In this document: positions 1 through 8,400 of the stretch, in pieces
Numbering within the stretch: position 1 is the stretch's first letter
Layout of the letters: every line of letters starts with the position of its first letter
Origin: Dimargaris cristalligena
Taxonomy: Eukaryota > Kickxellomycota > Dimargaritomycetes > Dimargaritales > Dimargaritaceae
Assembly (NCBI GenBank): GCA_027576995.1
Contig: JANBQC010000611.1
Location: 1 to 16,425, forward strand
Length of the DNA stretch: 16,425 nucleotides
Direction: 5' to 3'
Position numbers and translations under genes: made by a program
Notes under the pieces: generated by a model
The model's database searches: none
Told to the model about the DNA's origin: nothing
Seen by the model: only the letters and a program-made list of their open reading frames with translations

Positions 1-416
1 GCAGCCTGCTCAACTTCGGCGAAGTAGTTCTCGGGGTTGCGGTTGAGAGTAAACTTGCCCACTTCCATCAGGGGGTATTCCTTTTGGGACCACACCATGG
101 TGATGTCAAAGATGTCGTAGCGGGATTTCTTGGTATATTCGGGCTCCATGACCTGAATGTAAGCGGCCCATCTGGGGAAATCATTGTCGGCGATGGCATT
201 GAATAGGTCCTGGGTGGCATAGTCGGGGTTCTCACCCTCGAGCTGGGCGGCCCGCTGAGGGGCCAGGTTCTTGACACTCTGGTTGGTGCTCAAGTGCCAC
301 TTGAAGAAATGAAACTTGCAGTGGTTGTCGACCAGCTTGAAGGTGTGACTGCTGTAGCCGTGCATGAGATGGAATCAATTTGGGTCACCCCGGCTGGACT
401 TTGGCTTCAAGTTACT
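1..416 (-). pseudogene. Catalase C-terminal half, 5'-truncated, with internal stop
   Basis: Read on the minus strand, codons from 374 down to 3 give a typical monofunctional haem catalase core: MHGYSSHTFKLV, then NPDYATQDLFNAIA, then WAAYIQVMEPEY, the FDIT..VW..KEYPL stretch, and finally LNRNPENYFAEVEQAA at the left edge. The haem-ligand Tyr region lies beyond the window, so the 3' end is not seen. The family disproportionates hydrogen peroxide. Directly upstream in the same frame is a TGA at 375-377, preceded by RGDPN (378-392). This lines up with the family's RGTPDGYRHMHGY, so the stop sits where Gly is expected and the following R-H reads H-L. Beyond about position 416 no catalase similarity is visible in any frame, and the N-terminal half, with the distal His, is absent. 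No AG acceptor lies between the stop and the conserved block, which argues against an intron explaining the break. Catalase identity is secure; pseudogene status is likely, though an assembly error is possible. Confidence 0.8.
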
Positions 417-422
417 AAGCTC

Positions 423-1278
423 ACAGGTGCGAACGAGGGGCGTGGCCACCCTTTGGTAGTGGCCAATCGCCAATTTGGTCGGTTCTTTTCTCACAATACA
501 ACTAATTTTTGCCGAGTAGGAGGAACAAGTTCTGAGGGTGGATATCCTTATTGCTTTAGGCTGGTGGGGACGTAAGACGGGTACCATATGGTGCAGGAAG
601 GAAGGTCATATAATAAGCCCGCATTTTGTTTTATAGAAAACAAGGCCCTATTAATGATTAATACATTGGGAGAGGAAACCCGCTGATTCAAACCGGGAAA
701 TGACCCAGTAAAAAGATTGCCATAGTTTCGCCACAAGCTCTGTGTGTAAAAACGGTGGATAGCGACCACTGACGATGTCCGTTGTGAGGTACTGCGGTAA
801 CGGTCAGCGACCTCCTTAGTCATATCCGGCCTAGGAAGCCACCAATGTATTCTTATGCATGGCTATACAGAGGACAAGGGTGCTTGTTAATATGGAGAGT
901 AGTGTTTTTACACAGATTCCCGACTCCGTAGCTGTGGAGAGGAGCCGGGGTCCATGGTTGGAGTACCACTTAATGTTATTAAACAGTACAAATGCCACCT
1001 CGTCCATTGACCATGCTGTACAGAAACCCGTAATACTTGGTTATAAAACTGAGTATTAGCTGTGGCACTTCTATGATACCACCACCCGACACAACTCATC
1101 CTTGACTGCGGCGCAATGGTGGGAGGGCTGATACTTCTAAATTCACTCAGTCTCTGTATACGCCTAGTTGCTCGAACAATCCAACCTGCTGACAACCCAT
1201 TTAAAATAGTTTACTATAAATAACTGGGAATTCGTCCCCCACAAAACATCAGTTTAACACGCAGTTTTTTTATGTTTT
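423..1278. other. Intergenic stretch, no supported gene
   Basis: The open frames here are short (under 100 codons), overlap on both strands and resemble nothing I recognise. Two with true ATG starts are a 91-codon frame on the minus strand (823 to 548) and a 66-codon frame on the plus strand (859-1059). Neither shows a domain, a signal peptide or coherent codon use. The missing N-terminal half of the neighbouring catalase is not detectable here in any frame, including its expected conserved haem-pocket motifs. I saw no tRNA or clear repeat. Confidence 0.5.
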
Positions 1279-1668
1279 ATGAGTATTTGTAGCACCAACC
1301 CCGCCACCAGTCAACTTCGCTTAAAGTCATCGAAAGGTCATAGTTTCCCGTATAATCGCCGAACTGATCACCCGAGAACTGCGCCTCTGGCTCCACAGTA
1401 CCGATATAATCAGCAAGCTTGTTCACAGCAGCAGGTAAAGACAGCCATACTACTAATCCCGGTGTATTATCATCGTATATATCGTAACTATTAGCAATTT
1501 TGGTGTATATTAGTGATTCAAACGGGTCTTCGCCAATAGCCAGATTGTCTATGATTGGGTTATTTACGCGATATAATATTCGAGATCCCCTTTATACTCA
1601 GTGGGCATTAATGGCCCCATTGATACGGTACCTTCCGATCCCAAATGGTAGATGGTGTAGTCGGGCAT
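1279..1668 (-). pseudogene. Frame-broken ORF cluster, acidic protein of unknown function
   Basis: Three minus-strand frames join end to end into one plausible protein of about 135 residues. The first starts at ATG 1668-1666 (MPDYTIYHLGSEGTVSMGPL) and stops at TAA 1566-1564. The second continues one base out of phase from about 1567 (NNPIIDNLAIGEDPFESLIY) and stops at TGA 1414-1412. The third resumes from about 1440 (LPAAVNKLADYIGTVEPEA) and ends with DWWRGWCYKYS and a TAA at 1281-1279. A one-base loss near 1567 and a one-base gain in the TTT near 1441-1439 would explain both breaks, and the two shifts cancel. A GTAAAT donor exists at 1567, with CTAAT and TAG about 80 nt downstream, but splicing there does not restore the last frame. 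All three pieces share an acidic, Asp/Tyr-rich composition. No family is recognised. Alternatives are chance open frames, an intron-containing gene or sequencing errors. Confidence 0.35.
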
Positions 1669-1851
1669 GATATTTCTAGCTATGCCGCCGATTTAAAGTC
1701 TCTCTTGTGATTTACAAACAAATACGCAGTATATAGACTTGTTAACCAAGGAATACACTGTACTAACCACCGCAGATACATTGTATTTACCATTCCATTT
1801 TCCACTAGGTGCTGGAGGGTAACCATCAGCATTACCAACGAAGCCGCGAAA

Positions 1852-2223
1852 ATGGAAGAATACACAGTCCGCTCCGATTCGATTATAGCCGCTTTAGGAA
1901 ACGCCGGTATTCCGCTTGATCGGATTAAATCGACTAATTGGCATAAATATACAACACCGGCGTTCCGCATTGTTCTTACAGTTGCGAAGAAAGAGACGGA
2001 TAGGGGCAATGAGAGATGGTTCATTTGCGTATATCGTGGCGATTGCCCAGACGAGTATTTAGAAGGCCAAAATTGGGTCTTTAAAGTTCATTATCGATTG
2101 CCGCGTGTGGCGTGCGTGGCCCGCAACAAAATACACTGTTATCTAAATCACAAGAACGTCATGAATGAGCCATATACTCCTGAAGCGCTACAAAAACTAG
2201 TGGGTATCATTATAGATAACTAG
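1852..2223 (+). CDS. Hypothetical protein, 123 aa
   Basis: An ATG-initiated, uninterrupted ORF that ends in TAG at 2221-2223. The product begins MEEYTVRSDSIIAALGNAG and ends YTPEALQKLVGIIIDN. It has a mixed hydrophilic composition with a balanced amino-acid spectrum and five Cys-containing positions, four of them in the second half. There is no signal peptide and no clear membrane segment. The C-terminal 15-20 residues look like an amphipathic helix. The frame stays open upstream to 1711 without another ATG, so 1852 is the first possible methionine, but a 5' exon cannot be excluded. The AT-rich 3' flank contains TTTAATAAAG near 2356. The start is 183 bp from the start of the broken minus-strand ORF cluster, so the two would be divergently transcribed. 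I recognise no family. The overlapping minus-strand frame (2024 to 1680) is hydrophobic and is judged the shadow. It may be a lineage-specific gene, a fragment of a decayed gene or a chance ORF. Confidence 0.45.
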   Translation: MEEYTVRSDSIIAALGNAGIPLDRIKSTNWHKYTTPAFRIVLTVAKKETDRGNERWFICVYRGDCPDEYLEGQNWVFKVHYRLPRVACVARNKIHCYLNHKNVMNEPYTPEALQKLVGIIIDN

Positions 2224-3717
2224 TATACCCATTTTCAATAATTTGGCATAAATACGTATCATTTATTATCATTACTTAAATAAACGTAATGGGGTATATG
2301 GTTGTGGTGGTGTATCGGTTTCGCTTATTTAAAAGGTGAATAGTAAGGGTTTTTTTTAATAAAGAGGAAAATGAAGTCTGACATTATTGGGAAGTATTAG
2401 AAGTACCAGTAAATTAAAGGGATGAAGGAGTCGAGCTGATGGCCTTTTGTATGGCCAATACTAATCTGATGATATATTTAAGTAGGCGACTGGTGAACAG
2501 GGTTTTATGAACCTTTGGGGGGTGACATTCCTTGTGATAAACCTGCTCCTCGCTCATGAGACGATGATGGTTAGCTAGATAGGGTTATGTCAGGGTTGTT
2601 AAAAATTGTTGACTGGGTTATTGAAAGGATGGCTCCTAGTCAGGTCATCGGTGGCTAGTATTGGAACGGAATGGTAAAGTAATAAAACTGGAAGAAAAGG
2701 AAGATAGCAGCTAGAGGGTGGTGGGTGGTGGGTGCTCCTAAGCAGTCAGTTTTATTGAAAAGTAGTATAGTACTAGGACCCAGGGTTCCGGGAGTACAGA
2801 TATTGTCTCTTTCGGGAAGACAGAGTGGTGGTGAGATGATCAGGACATGGTGATTTTTAATGAGGATTAAATTGTTCATTAATAAAACTGCATAGATTAA
2901 TAAAGTTAAATCAATAATTAAAGTCCCAATAATGCCTAGCTACCTGCAACTTCCCCTGCATGGGTTCCTTCCCCTAGGGATAGGCCAATGATTACTTTAA
3001 AGAAATACATTTGAAAACAGTTTTTAGAATAATTTCTTATAATACTTGAGAGCAAATAGTCATAATGGACCCAGATTTGTTCTTAAGGCCATGCCCAAAA
3101 TTTTTCCTGGGGATTCGGTTGCACTCCTTGCCAATTAGGGAACAAAATTGGTGGGTTTACATGTGCCAGATATTAGAACCTGTTGTATCATTTTAGGAGG
3201 TGTTTACACAGTCACCAATGGTGGTCCTTTGTCATTGACAGCCTCTGCTTTCCACTCACAGTTTCCAAGATGATGATTATATTTTTCACTGGGCCGATGA
3301 CAATGCCTTGGTTAGCACAATATGAATAATTCCAGAAATGATCATATGTGATAAATTTGATAAATAATAGACTTCCACAAATTATGCACTTTGCAGCAAT
3401 ACATTGTTATACCCATCAGGACATATTATTTACCATCACCTACCCCAGTGAATCAGCTAATTTCTCACAAGTGGTTATATCTAAGAGCTTCAACCTATTT
3501 GATAATGGAAGATATATTTATTATTATTGGTTTATATAAGTGTTTTATCTGCCTATCATTATTGTAATTAAATCACCAATTTATTTATTCAGCATGGCCC
3601 ACCATGAGACTGCTCTTTTACCTTACTCAAGTAAGGTGTCTCTACCAATACACACTAATCATATTGTGATTTATCCAGTGTACCTCTCAAAAAAAAAACT
3701 AAGGATACCAGCCATGA
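2224..3717. other. AT-rich intergenic DNA, possible old repeat remnants
   Basis: This 1.5-kb stretch is distinctly AT-rich compared with the two big genes and has only short, unconvincing open frames on either strand. Two weak repeat-like signals are visible. The first is an 11-bp inverted repeat, cattattggga at 2382-2392 against tcccaataatg at 2924-2934, about 550 bp apart. It has no matching target duplication. The second is a minus-strand reading around 3150-3070 (WQGVQPNPQEKFWAW) that faintly recalls the WP..SPDLNPIENLW motif of Tc1-type transposases. Neither is enough to call an element. Its composition matches the mariner copy that follows, so older transposon debris is a reasonable inference. 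Confidence 0.4.
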
Positions 3718-3719
3718 TA

Positions 3720-3745
3720 TATGGCCTGACCCAAAAGTTTTGTCA
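3720..3745 (+). repeat. Mariner left terminal inverted repeat
   Basis: Matches the reverse complement of 5004-5029 at 22 of 26 positions, with a central identical block of 16 bases from CTGACCC through AAAAGTTTT. The four mismatches (element positions 1, 3, 6 and 23) are all transitions. TA at 3718-3719 flanks it. Confidence 0.9.
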
Positions 3746-3904
3746 CTGGGGCTGTAAAATTGATTTCACATGTACCATCTTTTAATGTGAAATAATTTTA
3801 AATAGGTAAATAAAAACTATATTGTGTGGGAAAATTTGTAAGCTCTAGCATTATCAGTTTTTTTACTACACTATTTTTCCTAAGTTGATTTTTCCTACCT
3901 CTTC

Positions 3905-4954
3905 ATGCATTCAATATTTGAAACTCAATTGAACATTAGGCTCTGTTATAAGCCTGGAAAAAGTACTAATGAGACCCTGGAGATAATCCAAAATATCCAT
4001 GGGGATGGTGCTGTGACTCTTAGGACTATTTTCTATTAGTTTGCAAGCTTTAAAGAAGGTCAGGAAGAGATCAAGGACAACCCCTATTCAGGACACCTAA
4101 AGGAAGGGTATAGTATGCAATACATCTAAATAGTTACTAATATCCTGAAAACTGACTGGCAGATGACCACCCAATTACTTAAGGGTATGACTGGAATACC
4201 TAGGTCTACTATTAACAGGATTCTGGTTGAGGATTTATATCTAAAAAAGTCCTGCACCTAGTCTGTCCCCCACTAGCTAACTAATAACTAAATGATATCC
4301 AGAGTGGACTACAGCCTGGACATACAGAAAAATGTGCAAAAATGACTGAAACTTTGCCAGAATTATTATTACTGGTAATGAGACTTAGTGCTTCCAATAT
4401 GAGCTATTAACAAAATGGAATAGCTCTGAGTGGGTAGGTACTGAGGATCTAAGACAGAAGAAATCACACCTTTAGCTAAGCCAAATCAAGATTTACCTGC
4501 TGGTTTCTTCAACTCCAAGGGGATTATCCACCAGGAATTCACTCCCTAAGGCCAAATAGTCACTGGTCAGTACTACCTGGGAGTCTTGATACACCTACTA
4601 GTAAGGATTAATTATATAAGGCCAGAGTACAAGAAGTAAGGATCCCGGAGTCTCCTCCATAATAATGCACCTGTAAACAAGTGCAAAATTATCTGGGCAT
4701 ATTTAGCTAAAAGAGGTGTGGTAGTACTTGACTACCCACTGTATTCACCTGATCTAGCCCCAGCTAACTTCTGGCTATTCCCAAAACTTAAGCTGGTTAT
4801 GAAAGGGGAGTATTATGGCTCCATACAGGACATCTAAGACACTATGACCAATACCCTAAAGGGCATCTTGAAGGATGGATTTCTAAGCTACTTCCACTCA
4901 TTGTTTAGGAGACTCCAGTGGTGTACTAATGAAAAAGGATCTTATTTTAAATAA
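3905..4954 (+). pseudogene. Mariner transposase, multiply broken
   Basis: About 350 codons from ATG 3905 to TAA 4952-4954, the usual mariner transposase length. The N-terminal helix-turn-helix region is recognisable (IRLCYKPGKSTNETLEIIQ, then GDGAVTLRT, then FASFKEG). Next come IPRSTINRILVEDL and a degraded WVPH..LT block. The catalytic blocks follow: TGNET at about 4371-4385, HNNAP at 4658-4672, and SPDLAPANFWLFPKLK at about 4745-4790. The second and third catalytic codons (4661-4663 and 4766-4768) are in one frame, with exactly 34 residues between them, as in DD34D mariners. All three catalytic Asp positions now read Asn. The frame contains many stops, for example TAG at 4037-4039 and TAG at 4386-4388 where Trp is expected. 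Phase shifts between about 4330 and 4505, then returns. It cannot encode a functional enzyme. Confidence 0.9.
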
Positions 4955-5003
4955 ACAGAAAAAAATATAAATATCTTAAACCGTTTTCATTTCAGAGTAC
5001 TAT

Positions 5004-5029
5004 TGATAAAACTTTTGGGTCAGACCGTG
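5004..5029 (-). repeat. Mariner right terminal inverted repeat
   Basis: The inverted partner of 3720-3745, ending in GTCAGACCGTG and followed by TA at 5030-5031. The outermost bases (CACGG when read inward) look closer to an intact terminus than the left copy, which reads TATGG. Confidence 0.9.
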
Positions 5030-5031
5030 TA

Positions 5032-5435
5032 ATAATGATTTCACCCACATATTCTCACATACGAATCATGTAAAATCTTATACAGCTGGGCTGAAGTTCA
5101 CCCATATGAAAATACCAAGGCCGCAGTCATCACCAAGAGGCATTGCACAAAATTTGGATCAAAGATAGGGGTTTTCAACATTTCGCCATCCAGGTCAGTG
5201 GACCGTGTAAAAAACCAGTATCCCGATGATATAAATAAGCGGGTCTTTACTTTAGGGGTTTAAAAAGTACCTACCATAATTAAGACGCAAACCGTAATGG
5301 GGCGTGCACTGTGTACGGCAGGTCCATAGCCAATAATAGGAAAAGCAATGATCACATGGAAATAAAAAGGAAAAGAAAAAAAAAACTATCTCAAAAATTA
5401 AACTAAGTACAAGCTGAAAGAGTCATTACATCCCG
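5032..5435. other. Intergenic DNA between mariner and SPT6 3' end
   Basis: No supported ORF or RNA gene. It holds the presumed 3' untranslated and termination region of SPT6, read on the minus strand. There, T-rich tracts (complement of the A-run at about 5377-5386) follow the stop codon by 50-60 bases. No canonical AATAAA was seen on the minus strand close to the stop. Confidence 0.5.
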
Positions 5436-8400
5436 TTAATTCCAACCGGATGATGATGACGAACGACCAACGGAATGGCGGGTAGGCTCACGGTCCCACT
5501 GGTTGCGGTACCGATCGGATGACGATGACGACGAACCATACCGGTCCGTGTCCCGGTGGGACGATGCTGATGAAGACGATCCACTGGGCCGACTGGAAGA
5601 CGACTGGGGATGGTAGGAACTGGACGACGAGCGATGGTAGCTACTACCACTGCCACTCGCCGGCCGTGAGGAACTGTGGTGACTACTACCCGACGGTCCC
5701 GATCCCCCACCGGCCCGACTCAAGTTCATTTGCATACGTTTGAATCCATTGATAAGCTCCCCGACACTGGTGTAGGCGGTCTCCCCGAGTTTGTACGAAT
5801 TCGGGCACACCTGGACCTTCCAGGATTTTACCGGCGCCTGGGGAGACGACATGAACACCAGTTCGAACCAACCCGGACGGGAGGCACACAGAATGAACGC
5901 GTAATCCCCCTTTTGTTTAGAATTACAGGACGACCGGAGCGTGAGGCTGATTTCGTCCAAGGTTTTGGGTTCGTATTTGGGGTGCTCGAGCATTTGTTCA
6001 ACCCGTTTGGCCATGGGCTCAATGTGGGAGGCCAGCAATTCATCCAGGTCCGAGTACCAATCCTCCCGACTCACCCGTAGGCGACGGCCCACCGCAGCGT
6101 CGGACTCTTTATCCTCCTCTTTAACGTCGACATGTTGGTACACCCCGTCGCACACTTTCCAAGTGATGGCAATATGATCATTGCCCCGGGAGGAGGGTCG
6201 GATAACCACATCACCGATCGGACGATTGTCCAAATAGGCCTCGGCTTCTCGGGAACGCATAGGCTTAAATAGCGGATGGTTAATCATTCGGTTGGGACGA
6301 CCGGAGCCCCCTCCGTTGGGGCCCATAGTGCGGCGCCGCTCCTCGCGTTCCTGTTGACCCAGGAGTTGCCGCTCGGCTTCCCGATCGAAGTAGCGATCCA
6401 GTTCGGGTCGGAATTCGCGGTTCCATTGGCGGGCCTGGGCCAGGTCGGAATCGCGGGTCGAAAGGTCCGCCGAACATTTGTCCTTGTGAACCTGCACGAC
6501 GACACAGGGCAGGGCCTGTCCCTCCACGAGGTAGTCCGAAATTTGGTCGATCCGTTCGTCCATCACTCGGCTGATGGGTAGGAACCCATCGAGGTCCGAG
6601 TCCAATTTACACATGGCGAACCGTTCCCGTACGCGCTGGACCACCGCCACCACCACCTGGTTAGGCCAGAGGGTGAGATCGGTTTCGCCAGTCAGCATAG
6701 TGAACACCCGGTCCACGGTAGGGGCCGTCCATTCGGCCCGGTGGTCGGCGAAGGGGTGCTGCAGTTCCCGCTTGATGCCCCGGAGGACCTCCAGTTTCGG
6801 CTGCTTGAGTTGTTTCTCCAGTTCCTGGGCGTAGTCTTCCAATAGCAGTTCGTTCAGCTTCTCCGGGTCACTCCGCATAAGCTCCTCGACGTGCAGGGAG
6901 GGGTTGTCGTCATCGGGATCGCCTTCCACTTCAACTTCCAGCGCATCCGTGGCCATTTTACGGGCCAGTTCGTAATCCTCGGGGTGGATACGGGTATCAT
7001 CCAGTACATCGTACTCCGGTGGTACGACCCGCAGGAAACTGGCACAGTTCATAAAGATGACTCGGGTCACCACCTGGTTAAGGATCAGGCCGGCTCGGGA
7101 GTCTAGACGACTGCCCGAGGTGGCCTCCAACCGTTTCAGGAAACTGGTCACCTTACGCGGACCCAACCCAGCTACATATTGGAGCGCCGAGGCGTGGTGG
7201 GGGAATTGGAGGGCTAGGTTGACGTCCACGCCTACGTCGTTGGTGATATTAACGAAAGCCCGTTCTATGTAGCGGGCCGCCACGTCTTCGGATAGGAGGG
7301 GCTGTAACGGATGGTGGCAAATGGATCGAACGGCTTTCCCGACCCCGGCGTATTCCGCCAGGGCATTCTGTAAGACCCGGCCTATGGAAACACAATAGCG
7401 CTGGGCCGGTAGAAGCTGGGAAAAGGCTTCGTGGGCTTCGGGGGAGTCCCGGTAGAGCCGAGCCACTTCGTCGTCTACCCAGGTTACGCGGATTTCGTCA
7501 TCCACCCGGACCTGGTATTCTTCGACGAGCCGGGACACATCTTCGAACATCCGTTTAGTCGCTAAATTGGACCCCGCGATACCCACCACATCGGGCTGGC
7601 GCTTCTCCAGCAGGCCCGTGAGCAATTTGGCGTTGTCGGGGTCGCGGAGGTCGGCAATCACGCCCGATTCCACGAGTTGGCCCTTGCTGTCCAGCATGGC
7701 CCACATGACCGGGCAGTCCCGGGCGTTTTTCCCCTCCACCGACGTGAGCGAGAGCACCCGGGGGCACTGCCCTTCCTTCATCCGGTAAGGCAAGCAAGGT
7801 TTAACATTAAGCTTGCGCTCCAGCGCGGCCTGCACTTGACGCCCGGCCCATTCCTCGGCCTTGGAGCGGAGCCATTCGCGGGAGTACTTCTCCACCAGGG
7901 GCAGTAGGTATTCCTTGTAGGCCATTTGCAGAATCTCCCGACGGAAGGCGTTCCATTTCTGGGCCGTTTCGCTGACATAGGTACTTTCGTAGAACTTGAT
8001 CATGGCATCGAGGATATTGGACGACGGGGGGAACCCAATGTGGACAGACAATAGGCCGTCCTGTTCACCTTTGAGAATAGACAGAAACTGCCCCGACTCG
8101 GTCAATTCCGCAACCGGCTTTTGGCGCAGAAATTTAAATGGGTAGTAGGGGTGCAGGTTGTCGATGGCGAACTCGCCCTTCCGCGTGGGCTCCACCGAGA
8201 CCACCGTGCAGTACTGGGCGACCATCCGGACCTGCCTACGGATCAGTGGATCGTAGGCGATTTCCAGGGCCAGCATAGCCTTGGCGGCCTTGGAAACCGT
8301 GATAGTGGAACCAAACTCCGACGAAATAAACTTGGCGGCCAATTCCTCGATGCCCTCCGAGGGACTTTCGGGGAAGTATTGCATATTTTGCTCACAGTAG

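Larger units (their letters stand above)
3720..5029 (+). mobile_element. Mariner (DD34D) transposon, full length but inactivated
   Basis: The element is 1310 bp, within the normal size of mariner elements. It is bounded by 26-bp terminal inverted repeats and by TA dinucleotides at 3718-3719 and 5030-5031, the expected target-site duplication. Inside, on the plus strand, is a decayed transposase frame with typical mariner blocks. Because both termini and the whole transposase length are present, this is an inserted complete copy that decayed in place, not a fragment. It could be mobilised only if a related transposase elsewhere recognised its termini. It lies about 400 bp beyond the 3' end of SPT6 and interrupts no visible gene. 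Confidence 0.9.

Noticed and set aside
1487..1572. A GTAAAT...CTAAT...TAG intron of about 80 nt within the broken minus-strand ORF.
   Set aside because: Removing it joins the first frame to the second, which still ends at TGA 1414-1412, so it does not restore the full reading frame.
1680..2024. A 114-codon minus-strand frame with hydrophobic segments.
   Set aside because: It overlaps the better-composed plus-strand ORF at 1852-2223. Hydrophobic antisense frames are common shadows, and no family is recognised.
5193..5210. GGTCAG..GACCGTGTAA resembles the right end of the mariner at 5018-5032, suggesting a second terminus.
   Set aside because: The sequence inward of it shows no similarity to the transposon end and there is a two-base insertion inside the match. 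A chance 10-base match cannot be excluded.
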